Assembly: GCF_002803155.1 (NCBI RefSeq)
Contig: NZ_NNBP01000046.1
Span: 1-58,566, forward strand
DNA: 58,566 nt
DNA from: Streptomyces sp. CB02959
GTDB lineage: Bacteria > Actinomycetota > Actinomycetes > Streptomycetales > Streptomycetaceae
Direction: 5' to 3'
Position 1 is the first letter of the stretch. Every line of letters begins with the position of its first letter. The translations under genes were made by a program, and so were the position numbers. This document shows positions 1-9,402 of this stretch, piece after piece. Under the pieces are notes generated by a model. That model saw only the letters and a list, made by a program, of their open reading frames with translations, did not search any database and was not told where the DNA came from.

Positions 1-88
1 CCAACGAGCTGAAGTCAGTAGAGAGCGTTGAAGTCGACGTCCGACGGATCAGAGTCAGATGTCTCGACCGTGCCTGTCCCCTCGTCGA

Positions 89-967
89 TCAGCGTGCGGC
101 GGACGCGTACTCATGTTCACGCGCCGGTTGTCCGGGAAGCGGCACGGCGATGACGGGGCAGCGCGCGTAGTGGAGCACACCCTGGCTCACCGAACCCAGC
201 AGCATGCCGGTGAAGCCGCCGAGCCCCCGCGTTCCCATCACCAAGCCCAGCGCATGGGCGGACGCATTGGCGAGCTCCTCCACGGGATGGCCGGTGACAA
301 CTTCGTGGTGCACTTCCACCTCGGGCCAGGACTCGGCACGGCCGGCCACGGTCTCGGCCAGCAGGCTGCGGCATTCCTGCTCCGTCGCGAGCTCTTCCAG
401 TACGCCGAGCCGGTGCGGATGCCTTACATACAGTGCTCGCAGGACGGCGCCATGCAGGGCGGCCTCCTGGGAAGCGACGTCGACGGCGGCCGCCGAGTGC
501 GCACTGCCGTCGACCCCGACGACGAAATAACGGGGCTGCTGAGTGAGGTGTTCGGGTTCGGGCACCACGACCACGGGACAGCGGGCGTGCGCCATCACCG
601 GCAGCGCGACCGAAAGCGGGCCGAACACCTCCTGGACCCGGCTCAGGTGGTAGGAGCCCAGCACCACCATGGCGGCGTCCTGAGCCTCCTCCTGAAGCAC
701 CCATGCCGGCTTCCCCTCGGCCAGCAGACTGGAGAGCTCCACCCGCGGCTGCCGCGCATGGGCAAAGGCCACCGCCTCCTTGACCACTTGATCCCCGGCC
801 TCATTCCCATAGCCGCCGGTAGGCCCTGTCACGGCGTGGACCAGCTGCAAGGGCACCTGCCGCAGGGCCGCCTCGTCCGCTGCCCAGGCCAGAGCCATCC
901 GCTTGGAGGTATCCGGGGCGACACCGACCACGACCGGTCGGCACGGTTCTGCTGGGGCCGTCATCAT
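89..967 (-). CDS. Tandem-domain universal stress protein
   Basis: A 292-residue cytosolic protein with two UspA-like alpha/beta domains, roughly residues 10-135 and 145-285. The second domain carries an intact ATP-binding signature (GTRG, then nine residues, then GS). The first has a degenerate version starting GSYH, so only one domain probably binds nucleotide. Each domain ends in the usual CPVVVVP or CPVIAVP strand. It is very similar to the USP at 29746-30636 but lacks about 20 residues in the loop after GGYG in domain 1. The start is the first of two adjacent ATG codons. The gene is transcribed leftwards and the P-loop kinase upstream points the same way. The function of individual USPs is unknown; the family is linked to survival of starvation and hypoxia. 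Confidence 0.9.
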   Translation of the reverse strand: MMTAPAEPCRPVVVGVAPDTSKRMALAWAADEAALRQVPLQLVHAVTGPTGGYGNEAGDQVVKEAVAFAHARQPRVELSSLLAEGKPAWVLQEEAQDAAMVVLGSYHLSRVQEVFGPLSVALPVMAHARCPVVVVPEPEHLTQQPRYFVVGVDGSAHSAAAVDVASQEAALHGAVLRALYVRHPHRLGVLEELATEQECRSLLAETVAGRAESWPEVEVHHEVVTGHPVEELANASAHALGLVMGTRGLGGFTGMLLGSVSQGVLHYARCPVIAVPLPGQPAREHEYASAAR

Positions 968-1072
968 CTCCCGGCTGCACCTCCAAGTCTCGCCCCCTCC
1001 AGCATGCCCCCGCCAGCAGGGGGTGTCTCGACGTGCGGTGGGTGCAGGACGTGGTCCGGGTACGGCAGGGCG

Positions 1073-1570
1073 CTACCACGTTCTCAGGCCGGCACCCTGC
1101 TGCTCCACATCCCCACGCAATTCCTGGTGCAGCTCCGCCGCATCGCGCTCCTCGAAGTGCGCCCGCCCGTGCAGGATGTCGGTCTCGGTCATTGGGAACG
1201 TCTCCTCGGGGGCGGTCGCCCGGCGATGGGCGACCCGGGCGCGTTGGGACTCCTCGTTCACCGGCAGGTAGACCAGGTGCAAGCAGGCGCCTTCGGCCTC
1301 CACCAGCCAGCGGATCGCGGATCGATCGTCCCGGTACCAACAGCCGTAGTCCACCACCATGTTGGTGGCCAGCTTGACCGCCTCCAAGGCGAGCCAGAGC
1401 ATGCGCCCCTCCAGTACGTCGCGCTTGCCGTCCGCCTCCGCCTTGCCGAACAGGGGAATCATCCAGTCGTCGGGCGTCAGGCGCAGCACGCCGTGCTCCT
1501 CGGCGAGCTGCCGAGCTCTCGTGGTCTTTCCGGCCTCTGGCAGGCCGACCGTCAGGAACAACATGGTCAC
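1073..1570 (-). CDS. P-loop AAA-type kinase-like protein
   Basis: A 165-residue protein of the small ATP-binding kinase group (AAA_33/zeta-toxin-like fold). A Walker A motif (GLPEAGKTT) lies at residues 9-17 right after the first strand. Downstream are an acidic-tryptophan segment (DDWM) and an arginine-rich lid region (RARVAHRRA) near residues 110-118 that would close over ATP. Such proteins phosphorylate small molecules or nucleotides; the substrate cannot be told from sequence. It lies about 100 bases upstream of the USP gene on the same strand, so the two may be co-transcribed. The length is normal for the family and no damage is seen. Confidence 0.75.
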   Translation of the reverse strand: MTMLFLTVGLPEAGKTTRARQLAEEHGVLRLTPDDWMIPLFGKAEADGKRDVLEGRMLWLALEAVKLATNMVVDYGCWYRDDRSAIRWLVEAEGACLHLVYLPVNEESQRARVAHRRATAPEETFPMTETDILHGRAHFEERDAAELHQELRGDVEQQGAGLRTW

Positions 1571-2500
1571 ATCCAGACCGTTTCAGGGAAGCCAGGCGAG
1601 CGACACCCGTTTTTGCGTACCTGAGCATCCCGACCACCGGCGCATCCCGACTTCCAGGCCGTGACCGCATGCGGCTGAGGGCACGTGCAGGGCAGGTGGC
1701 CTGACCATCCCCGACCTTGTCAACCGGACCAGTTCATCCCTGGTGCATCGATGGTGGGTTGGAGTGCTGTTTCGAGGACGGCTCCGGCACGTAGCCGGAT
1801 GGGGTATCCCGGCTGGGTGACCATGTTGGCGAAGCTCTGCCGGCTGGGTAAGAGACGACTGCCATAGCGTCCCATCCCTGGCCTGGGTCGCCCACGAGCG
1901 GGGTGGCGCCAAGGCCGTAGTGGAGAAGCTTCGCGCCGGCCGCCTTCGGGGGCCTTCAGCCCGCCCTGCGGTTCAGTTGCCGCATTGGTTCACCGACCGG
2001 CGCAGTGCCACTCTGACCTGCACGTTCCGCCGTGGGGGGCTACGACGCAGGCGCGTCGTCGTGCGTCTCCAGGCTCGGCCGAGCCGGAGATCCCCCGCAG
2101 GCACCCCGTCAAAGCTCCAGGACGCGCAGCCGCGGTGTGATGTCAGAGCGAGCGCCACAGCGGTGGCCCGGCCGCCAGCTGCTCGGCAGGGGCACCAGTC
2201 AAATGCCTTCGTGTCATGGGTCGTTGATCCGGAACAACAGCCGGATGGCACGTCGCACCAGCAGTCGGCAATCGCGAACCGTGGCTACTTTCGCCGCGGC
2301 TGTCCGTGGACCTGCAGTTCTGGCTGCCAACCCGCTCCGAGCAATCCCCGAGCTGCTCCGATCGGTGGGACCTTCGAGGGTGTGCGCCGCGTCTTCCCTG
2401 CCTGACGTGCCCGGAAGGCGTCGGCGATGCACCGGCTCCGCACCGGGCGGACAGTGAAGGGAGAACGTGCGCCCTCAGCACGTGAGGAAGGAGCGGGCAC
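1571..2500. other. 930-base gap without a recognisable gene
   Basis: This stretch lies between the divergent kinase and CBS-BON genes. Several long open frames exist on both strands, as expected at this GC content, but none gives a protein I recognise and their composition is rich in Arg, Pro and Ala, as in non-coding frames. Given the other remnants nearby it may be decayed coding DNA, but I cannot name a parent gene. No palindrome of the type found elsewhere in the island was seen here. Confidence 0.4.
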
Positions 2501-3172
2501 ATGCTGCACCGGAAGGTCGGAGACCTCATGACGACGGCTGTGGTGAGCGTGCGGCGTGACACGGGCTTCAAGGACATCGCCCAGCATCTCGCAGAGCACG
2601 ACGTCACGGCGGTCCCGGTCGTCGACAACGAGGACCGCCCGATCGGCGTGGTGTCGGAGGCGGACCTGCTGCGCAAACAGCAGAGCCAGCCGGATCCAGG
2701 CGGGCATCAGCCCGAGGCGCACCTGCCGCCCGGGGACCGCGCCAAGGCACATGCACTGACCGCCGAGGGGCTGATGACCAGCCCGGCCATCACGGCACGG
2801 CCGCAGTGGTCGGCGGTGGAGGCGGCCCGCGCCATGGCCCGCCACCGGGTCAAACGGCTGCCCGTCGTGGACGACGCCGACCGACTGGTGGGCATCATCA
2901 GCCGGTCCGACCTGCTGCACGTCTTCCTGCGGCGGGATATCACCATCGCGGAGGAGATCAGGGCCGACGTCCTGACCCGAACCCTCGGCCTGGACCCCGC
3001 CTCGGTCACGGTCCAGGTCACGGACGGACGGGTGACGCTCGGTGGGAGGGTGCCGCACAGCAGTCTCGTTCCCATCGCGATACGTCTGTGTGAAGGCGTC
3101 GACGGCGTCGTCGACATCACGAACCACCTCGGCTTCGATGTCGATGACACGCGAGGTACGCCACAGCCATAA
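2501..3172 (+). CDS. CBS-pair protein with C-terminal BON domain
   Basis: A 223-residue protein. Two CBS motifs lie at about residues 8-60 and 85-145, the second ending in the typical GIISRSDLLHVF. A BON domain (about 150-215) follows, with the VTVQVTDGRVTLGG core. CBS pairs bind adenosine nucleotides; BON domains usually bind membranes or phospholipid. The start ATG is preceded by a strong AGGAAGGAG-type ribosome site. Close relatives in the window are at 37988-38695 and 56398-57072, and a fragment of another copy is at 12943-13065. HRP1 of M. tuberculosis is a CBS protein of the DosR regulon, but lacks BON. Role here: probably a nucleotide-sensing stress protein (inference). Confidence 0.9.
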   Translation: MLHRKVGDLMTTAVVSVRRDTGFKDIAQHLAEHDVTAVPVVDNEDRPIGVVSEADLLRKQQSQPDPGGHQPEAHLPPGDRAKAHALTAEGLMTSPAITARPQWSAVEAARAMARHRVKRLPVVDDADRLVGIISRSDLLHVFLRRDITIAEEIRADVLTRTLGLDPASVTVQVTDGRVTLGGRVPHSSLVPIAIRLCEGVDGVVDITNHLGFDVDDTRGTPQP

Positions 3173-3293
3173 CCCCCGCCCTGCCCCGCAACCGCGGCTG
3201 TCCGGTCTGCGGTTCTACCGGCGGGGCATCCCGAGCACACGGTGCGCTGCTGCTCTGCCTGGTCGATGGGCATGCCCGAGTGGCCCGTGGGCG

Positions 3294-3307
3294 GGGCCGA
3301 AGGGCCC
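3294..3307. promoter_or_regulatory. DevR/OsdR-like palindrome, site 1
   Basis: GGGCCGAAGGGCCC fits the pattern GGGNCnnnnGNCCC. It sits about 75 bases upstream of the SHOCT-like remnant starting at 3368. Similar to DosR/DevR-family operators by inspection only. Confidence 0.5.
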
Positions 3308-3367
3308 TGGTGTCTGGGCTTGCTCCGCGCGGAAGCTGAAGGAAGAGCCGGGGAGGTGAGCACGGTG

Positions 3368-3540
3368 ATGTACTGGGACGGTGGCGGCTGGGCCTGGATG
3401 GCTTTCACCGAGGCACCAGTGACCCCTGTGCAGGGCGCTGGCTGCCGCCGGCCGTGCTGGTGAGCGCGCTGACCGCTTCTGACACCGGGGTCCCGGCGCA
3501 GCGGCCCCGTACGGAACGGAGTGCTCTTCACTCGACAGAT
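3368..3540 (+). pseudogene. Decayed SHOCT-type small membrane protein
   Basis: An ATG at 3368, behind a good ribosome site (GGGGAGGTGAG), opens a Trp/Gly-rich start, MYWDGGGWAWMAF, typical of short SHOCT-domain membrane proteins of actinobacteria. The frame stops at about 3463. Another frame continues with SALTASDTGVPAQRPRTER, which resembles the juxtamembrane and early SHOCT region. No intact SHOCT helix is left. I read this as a frameshifted remnant. The family match is by eye, and a spurious open frame is the alternative. A DevR-like palindrome lies just upstream. Confidence 0.4.
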
Positions 3541-3731
3541 GCTCACGGGCTGCCGACGCGACGCGTGCCGCGAGAAAGCAAGTCGCCGCACAGGTGCGGG
3601 GCTCGGACCGCCCGCGGAGACGTGCGGCCTCCGGGGCAGATCGTGCGATGCCGGCGCTGTCGTCTTACGGTGGCGGTAAGGGGGGGGTGAGCGCGAGTTT
3701 TTCACCTCACGCCGGAAGGCGGGCGGTACCC

Positions 3732-4787
3732 ATGGCATCTTCTGGTATGCGGGTGGTGGTCGTCGGGGCCACCGGCAACGTAGGCACGAGCGTCATCCTG
3801 GCACTCGGTGCGGAGCCGGGCATCGCATCGATCCTGGGGCTGGCCCGACGGCTCCCGCGGTGGTCTCCGACGAAGACCAGGTGGGCGAGCGTGGACATCG
3901 CGGACGACAGCACGGACCTGGCCGATCACTTCGTCGGCGCCGACGCCGTCATCCACCTGGCGTGGCTGTTCCAGCCCACGCACCACCCGGCGACGACCTG
4001 GCGCACGAACGTGCGGGGCAGCACTCGGGTCTTCGAGGCCGCGGCTGCAGTCGGCGTTCCCACCCTGATCTACGCGTCCTTCGTCGGAGCCTACTCGCCC
4101 GGACCCAAGGACCGTGCCGTGGACGAGTCCTGGCCCACCGACGGTTGGCCGGAGTCGATGCTGTGCCGGGAGAAGGCGTACGTCGAGCGTGTCCTGGACG
4201 CCTTCGAACTCCAACACCCCAAGATCCGGGTGGTGCGGTTGCGGCCCGGCTTCATGCTCAAGCGCGAATCCGCAGGCGAGCAGCACCGCCTCTTCCGCGG
4301 CCCGTTGGTGCCCAAGCACCTGACCCGTCCGGAGCGCATGCCCGCGTTCCCGGACATCCCCGGCATGCGGTACCAGGCCCTGCACACCGACGATGCGGCC
4401 GGGGCATTCCGACAGGCCACCGTGCGCACGGTCCACGGCGCGTTCAACCTGGCGGCCGAACCGGTCGTGGACGCGGCCATGTTGGGAGAGATGTTCAGCG
4501 CACGCACTTTCCCGATGCCGGGCTGGCCGGCTCGGGCCGCGGTCTCCGCCGCCTGGCGCACGCATCTACTGCGCACGCCTCCGTCCCTGTTCGACGCCGT
4601 CCTGCACTTCCCGATCATGGATACGTCGCGGGCGCAGCGGGAACTGGACTGGACGCCCCGGTACACAGCCCAAGATGCGCTGCGGGAGTGGCTGGCCGGT
4701 CTGCACGAGGACGCGAGCTTGCCCACCCCACCGCTGGCCTCCTCGGCAGAGCGCTCCCGCCGGGCCGAGACTCGGGTCGGTGCTTGA
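3732..4787 (+). CDS. NAD-dependent epimerase/dehydratase (extended SDR)
   Basis: A 351-residue Rossmann-fold protein. The N-terminal nucleotide-binding motif is GATGNVGTS, just after the strand MRVVVVG. A DAVIHLAW segment follows near residue 75, and then IYASFVGAYSP where the SDR catalytic Ser/Tyr region would be; the usual YxxxK appears replaced by CREKAYVE, so catalysis is uncertain. The open frame extends upstream to 3594, but that part reads as non-coding. ATG 3732 is chosen because it directly precedes the first beta strand; ATG 3747 is possible. The substrate is unknown. It follows the SHOCT remnant and precedes the P2 ATPase operon on the same strand. Confidence 0.8.
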   Translation: MASSGMRVVVVGATGNVGTSVILALGAEPGIASILGLARRLPRWSPTKTRWASVDIADDSTDLADHFVGADAVIHLAWLFQPTHHPATTWRTNVRGSTRVFEAAAAVGVPTLIYASFVGAYSPGPKDRAVDESWPTDGWPESMLCREKAYVERVLDAFELQHPKIRVVRLRPGFMLKRESAGEQHRLFRGPLVPKHLTRPERMPAFPDIPGMRYQALHTDDAAGAFRQATVRTVHGAFNLAAEPVVDAAMLGEMFSARTFPMPGWPARAAVSAAWRTHLLRTPPSLFDAVLHFPIMDTSRAQRELDWTPRYTAQDALREWLAGLHEDASLPTPPLASSAERSRRAETRVGA

Positions 4788-4904
4788 TCATGAAGCCGCC
4801 GGGGGCGGCGCGGTGGGCGGAGCCGCGGGCCCGGGTGGAGACGCTGGGGGCCCGCCCCGAGTACGAGCTCACCGCCGCACGGGGACCCCGGCACCGCACA
4901 CGGC

Positions 4905-7730
4905 ATGGCCCGGCTCCTGACTCCCGGTGACGGCGGCCGGGAGTCCGTCGCCGCAACCGGCCCGGCTGGCCCCCTCCTGCAGACTGTGCCGCCGGGGGAG
5001 GTCTTCGCCGCGCTGGACACCTCGCCGCGTGGGCTCACCGCGGCTGAGGTGACGGCGAGGCGGGACCGCTACGGCCCCAACGAGCTGCCGCACGCACGCC
5101 CTCGACCCCTGTGGCAGCAGTTGGCTGCGCAGTTCACGGATCTGTTCGCGGTCGTCCTGCTCGTCGCGTCGGCGATCACTTTTCTGGCCTACGGGCTGCA
5201 ACAGCCCCGGGATCCGGGCACCTTCCGACTGGCCGTGGCCATTCTCGGCGTCGTGGTGCTGAACGCGGCCATCGGTTTCGGTCAGGAGTACTCCGCCGAG
5301 CGGACCGCGCAGTCGCTGCAGGCGATGGTGCCGCACACCTGCCGGGTACTGCGCGACGGGGAGCGCTGGGAGCTGCCCGCGCGTGAACTGGTGCCGGGCG
5401 ACGTCGTCGTCCTGGAGGCCGGGGACGCGGTGTCGGCGGACTGCCGCCTGGTGGAGGCGCACGAGGTCTCGGTGAACAACGCGGCGCTGACGGGCGAGAG
5501 CGACGCAGTCGGCTGCAGCGGCGACCCGGTGCGGGCCGGGCCGCTGCTGGAGGCGCGTAACTGCGTTTTCATGGGCACGGATGTCGTCGCCGGGTCCGCG
5601 AAGGCCGTGGTGTTCGCCACCGGCGCGGCGACCGAGTTCGGGCGGATCTTCCGGCTCGCCGCGGCGGCGCCGAGGCAGAAGACCCCGTTGCAACGCCAGG
5701 TGGGCTCGATGGCCCGCCGGGTGGCGGGAGTGGCACTGGCGATCGGGGCAGCCCTGTTCGCGGTACGCGTACCTGCCGGGCAGCCGTTCGTGGAAACCTT
5801 CGTGTTCGCGCTCGGGGTGATGGTCGCCTTGGTGCCGGAGGGCCTGCCCGCGACGCTGTCGGTGTCGCTGGCGATCGGCGTACGGCGCATGGCGCGGCAG
5901 CATGCTCTGGTCAAGAAACTGCTGGCGGTGGAGGCACTGGGCTCCACCACGGTCGTGTGCACCGACAAGACCGGGACGCTGACGCAGGCGGAGATGACCG
6001 TCACACAGGTGTGGGCCGACGGCGCGTCGCATCCCGTCTCGGGGGTGGGCTACGCGCCGGTCGGCGAGGTCACCGATCCGGCGCCGCCCGTGCGCGAACT
6101 GCTCCGGGTGGCGGCACTCTGCTGCAACGCCCGGCTGGTCCCGCCCTCCGGGCGCGAGGGTTGGCGGGTACTCGGCGACACCACCGAGGGGGCGTTGCTC
6201 GTCGCGGCGGGCAAGGCCGGTATCGATCCGGCCGCCGAGGAGGCGGCCGCGCCGCGCGTGACGGAGTATCCGTTCGACTCGGTCCGCAAGCTGATGAGCA
6301 CCGTGCACCGGGCTCCGAACGGCGAGATCTTTCGTGTGCACGTCAAAGGCGCCCCGCAAGAACTGCTCGCCCGCTGCACCGACATCGACTGGAGGGGCGA
6401 GCGGCGACCAGCAAGAGACGAACTGCGCGCCGAAGTCATCGCGGCCAACGACGAACTGGCCTCCCAAGGACTTCGGGTGCTGGCGGTAGCGTGGCGGCCG
6501 GCGACCGACCCCGGCCCCGCGCAGGACGAGGCCGAATCCGGGCTCACGCTGCTGGGCCTGGTCGGCATGCAGGACCCGCCGCGGCCGGAGGTCAGCGACG
6601 CGGTCAACGCCTGCCGGCACGCCGGAATCCGTATCGTCATGGTCACCGGCGACCACCCGCTGACGGCCGAGGCCGTCGCCCGCCGCGTGGGTATCGTGCG
6701 GCAGGCCGCCCCCACTGTCGTCACCGGTCCCCGCCTCGACGTCCTCGACGACGGCGCGTTGGACACGCTGCTCGCCGAGTCCGGGGAACTGCTGCTGTGC
6801 CGGGTCAGCCCCGAGCACAAGATGCGGGTGGTCACTGCCTTCCAGCGGCGCGGTGAGGTGGTTGCGGTGACCGGCGACGGCGCCAACGACGCGCCGGCCC
6901 TCAAGCACGCGGACATCGGTGTGGCGATGGGAGCCTCGGGAACCGATGTCGCCAGGGAGGCGGCGGTCATGGTGCTGCTGGACGACTCGTTCGCCTCCAT
7001 CGCCACGGCGGTGAGGCTCGGCCGTTCCGTCTACCAGAACATCCGCAAGTTCCTGATCTACCTCTTCAGTCACAACATCGCCGAGCTCGTCCCGATCCTG
7101 GCCGCGACGTTCGCGGGATTCCCGCTCGTTCCGATCACCGCCGTGCAGATCCTCGCAATCGACCTCGGCTCGGACGTCCTGCCTGCCCTGGCTCTGGGGG
7201 CCGAGCCGCCCGAACCCGACGTCATGGACCGCCCGCCACGCTCCCGTGACGAACGGCTGTTCGCGCCCACGGTGATGGGACGCATCCTGTTCCTCGGCGG
7301 CATCCAGGCACTCGGCGTGTGCGTCGTCTTCTTCTGGCACATCCACGCCTCCGGGATCCCTTACTCGCACTTCACCGAGCACGACGCCGTCTACCGGGAG
7401 GCGATCACCAAGGTCCAGGCCGGGATTGTGGTCAGCCAGTTCTTCAACGCTCTGGCGGTGCGCACCGACCGGCAGAGCGTCTTGCGCATCGGGCTGCTGT
7501 CCAACCCCTGGCTGCTGGCCGCGGGGTGTTTCGGCATCGGCCTCATGGCAGCGATCAGCTATCTGCCCGCGCTACAGGCCGTCTTCCACACCGCCCCGCT
7601 GGCCGCTGCCGACTGGGCGGTCCTGGCGGCTTTCGGCGCGCTGCTGCTGGCCGCCGAGGAATCCCGTAAGTGGTGGCTGCGGCAACAGCGAACCGTGAGG
7701 CCCTTGGGAGGGAAGGGAGGAGAGCGATGA
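4905..7730 (+). CDS. P2-type cation-transporting ATPase (CtpF-like)
   Basis: A 941-residue membrane pump. Its N-terminal cation-ATPase domain includes GLTAAEVTARRDRYGPNEL. The PEGLP motif in transmembrane helix 4 is typical of P2 Ca/Na/K pumps. The phosphorylated Asp is D354 in DKTGT, with TGDGANDAPALKHADIG in the hinge and a C-terminal bundle including DLGSDVLPALALG. The length matches the family. Mycobacterial CtpF, a DosR-regulon member, is of this type and is proposed to export calcium; the ion here is not proven. The last codon overlaps the next gene (ATGA), so it is translationally coupled to two TrkA-type regulators. No clear ribosome site precedes ATG 4905, so the true start may be slightly different. 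Confidence 0.9.
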   Translation: MARLLTPGDGGRESVAATGPAGPLLQTVPPGEVFAALDTSPRGLTAAEVTARRDRYGPNELPHARPRPLWQQLAAQFTDLFAVVLLVASAITFLAYGLQQPRDPGTFRLAVAILGVVVLNAAIGFGQEYSAERTAQSLQAMVPHTCRVLRDGERWELPARELVPGDVVVLEAGDAVSADCRLVEAHEVSVNNAALTGESDAVGCSGDPVRAGPLLEARNCVFMGTDVVAGSAKAVVFATGAATEFGRIFRLAAAAPRQKTPLQRQVGSMARRVAGVALAIGAALFAVRVPAGQPFVETFVFALGVMVALVPEGLPATLSVSLAIGVRRMARQHALVKKLLAVEALGSTTVVCTDKTGTLTQAEMTVTQVWADGASHPVSGVGYAPVGEVTDPAPPVRELLRVAALCCNARLVPPSGREGWRVLGDTTEGALLVAAGKAGIDPAAEEAAAPRVTEYPFDSVRKLMSTVHRAPNGEIFRVHVKGAPQELLARCTDIDWRGERRPARDELRAEVIAANDELASQGLRVLAVAWRPATDPGPAQDEAESGLTLLGLVGMQDPPRPEVSDAVNACRHAGIRIVMVTGDHPLTAEAVARRVGIVRQAAPTVVTGPRLDVLDDGALDTLLAESGELLLCRVSPEHKMRVVTAFQRRGEVVAVTGDGANDAPALKHADIGVAMGASGTDVAREAAVMVLLDDSFASIATAVRLGRSVYQNIRKFLIYLFSHNIAELVPILAATFAGFPLVPITAVQILAIDLGSDVLPALALGAEPPEPDVMDRPPRSRDERLFAPTVMGRILFLGGIQALGVCVVFFWHIHASGIPYSHFTEHDAVYREAITKVQAGIVVSQFFNALAVRTDRQSVLRIGLLSNPWLLAAGCFGIGLMAAISYLPALQAVFHTAPLAAADWAVLAAFGALLLAAEESRKWWLRQQRTVRPLGGKGGER

Positions 7731-8386
7731 GAGTAATCATCGTCGGTTGCGGACGGGTAGGAGCCAGACTGGCCGCCCAACTCGCCGTCGAAGGCCACGA
7801 CGTGCGGATCATCGACCGCTCGGCCAAGGCCCACAGACTGCTGCCTGCCGGCTTCCCCGGCCGGTTCCACGAAGGAAACGGCTTCAGCCGTACGGTACTT
7901 GCGGTCGCCGGAATCGAGCATGCCGACGCGTTCGTGGCCGTCACCTCCACGGACAGCAGCAACATCGTCAGCGCGCGGACCGCCAAGGAGACCTACCGGG
8001 TTCCCCTCGTGCTCGCCCGTATCTGCGACCCGGCCCACGCCGACATCTATCGCGAACTGGGCATTCCCACCGTCGCCAGTGTCCGCTGGACGGTGCATCG
8101 GATCCACCAGATGCTGCTGCACCGCCATCTCACGCCGGAGCTCTCCTTCGGCAACGGAGAAACCCTGCTGCTCCGCTCCGAGTTGCCCGCCTACCTCACC
8201 GGGCGGCGACTGACCGAGTTCGACGTCGACGGCGAGATCCGCGTCGTGGAGGTCACCCGGGCGGGCCGCTCGCTGGTGCCCGCGCACCACACCCCCGCCG
8301 AACCTGGCGACCTGGTCACCTTCGCCGTCGCAGCCACCGCCCTCGGCCGCCTGCGCGGCTTTCTCGACAAGGAGCTCGGGACGTGA
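7727..8386 (+). CDS. TrkA-type NAD-binding regulatory protein 1
   Basis: A 219-residue protein with an N-terminal RCK/TrkA-N Rossmann domain (VGCGRVGARLA glycine motif at residues 6-16, then an acidic strand-2 end RIIDRS) and a C-terminal TrkA-C/RCK-C domain from about residue 135. These subunits normally bind NAD(H) or ATP and gate Trk/Ktr potassium channels. No TrkH-like channel gene is nearby. Instead the gene overlaps the P2 ATPase by four bases and the next TrkA gene by four bases. A role in regulating the pump or a distant channel is inferred. The start is chosen for the overlap and an AGGAGAG ribosome site. Confidence 0.9.
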   Translation: MRVIIVGCGRVGARLAAQLAVEGHDVRIIDRSAKAHRLLPAGFPGRFHEGNGFSRTVLAVAGIEHADAFVAVTSTDSSNIVSARTAKETYRVPLVLARICDPAHADIYRELGIPTVASVRWTVHRIHQMLLHRHLTPELSFGNGETLLLRSELPAYLTGRRLTEFDVDGEIRVVEVTRAGRSLVPAHHTPAEPGDLVTFAVAATALGRLRGFLDKELGT

Positions 8387-9039
8387 AAGCCCTCATCGCC
8401 GGCGCAGGCCGACTGGGCACCCAGATCGCCCAGGTGCTCTCCGCGGCCCAGAACGAGGTCACTCTCGTCGACCGCGACGAGGACCGCATCGCCGAACTCG
8501 TAAGCCGCCTCACCATACGCCTGGAGGCCGGGGACGCCTGCCAGGCCGATTTCCTCGAGCACGCCGGAGCCCTCACCGCCGACGTCGTCATCGCCGCCAC
8601 CGGCGACGATGCGGACAACCTCCTCATCAGTCTGCTCGCCAAGCGCCGGTTCGCGGTTCCGCGGGTCGCCGCCCGCGTCAACGACACAGAGAACACCTGG
8701 CTGTTCGACCACCGCTGGGGCGTCGACGTCCCCGTACCCGCCGCAACCCCACTGATCTCCCTCATCGAGGAGGCCACCGGCGCCACCGACACCGTCGCAC
8801 TGCTCCGCCTCAGCAAGGCAGGCGTCAACGTCATCGAAACCGCGATCACGACACAATCCCGTGCAGCCGGACGGACCCTCGCCGATGTGGCACTCCCCGC
8901 CGGCACCGTCATCGCCACCGTCATCCGCGAAGGCCAGCCCACCGTCCCCACCCCCGAGGTACGGCTCCGCCCCGGTGACGAGCTGCTCCTTGTCTCCCAC
9001 ACCGCGACCGAGCAGGAAATTCACGCGGCCTTTCAATGA
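8383..9039 (+). CDS. TrkA-type NAD-binding regulatory protein 2
   Basis: A 218-residue paralogue of the preceding gene, starting at a GTG that overlaps its stop codon. The TrkA-N glycine motif is AGAGRLGTQIA, followed by VTLVDRDEDR with the acidic residues that bind the NAD ribose. A TrkA-C domain covers roughly residues 135-218. Many Streptomyces carry such tandem TrkA pairs for potassium uptake, where the two proteins may form a heteromer. Here the pair is the tail of the P2 ATPase operon. The sequence is intact. Confidence 0.9.
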   Translation: MKALIAGAGRLGTQIAQVLSAAQNEVTLVDRDEDRIAELVSRLTIRLEAGDACQADFLEHAGALTADVVIAATGDDADNLLISLLAKRRFAVPRVAARVNDTENTWLFDHRWGVDVPVPAATPLISLIEEATGATDTVALLRLSKAGVNVIETAITTQSRAAGRTLADVALPAGTVIATVIREGQPTVPTPEVRLRPGDELLLVSHTATEQEIHAAFQ

Positions 9040-9402
9040 CGACGGGAACTGGTGCCACCCGGGGACGGGCACCGACCAGACGAGCCGGGTGCCGCCGCCC
9101 GTCCGCGCGCCGACGGCAGTTCCGCCACTGGCGTCCTCCGTCCGTTGGGCGAGGTCGCGCAGCCGCTGTTCTTGGGGACGATGCCCCCTGTTGTCCACAA
9201 GGGTCAGGGTCAGCCGTTCGTCGTGACGAGGCCGCCCTGCTCCTCAGTACATACACTGGTGGACAGCGCCGACTTCCTCGTCGCCCGCACGGGACGGGCC
9301 ATGACCGAACGTGCCAGGACGCCTTCGCGCATCGTGCTCGTGGGGTACACGACCGCACGTTCCGCCAGGGAGATCGTGGTCGAAACCGAAAGGAGCCGGC
9401 CG
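9040..9402. other. Gap between TrkA operon and CBS gene
   Basis: About 360 bases with no recognisable gene. An open frame runs through it into the CBS gene, but the translated segment before ATG 9403 matches nothing I know and lacks CBS character. No palindrome of the island type was seen. Confidence 0.4.

Noticed and set aside
59..1624. 521-residue plus-strand open frame
   Set aside because: It lies opposite the real USP and kinase genes and has a shadow composition without any domain.
4869..7382. 837-residue minus-strand frame
   Set aside because: It is an antisense shadow of the P2 ATPase, rich in His/Arg/Gly, with no motif.
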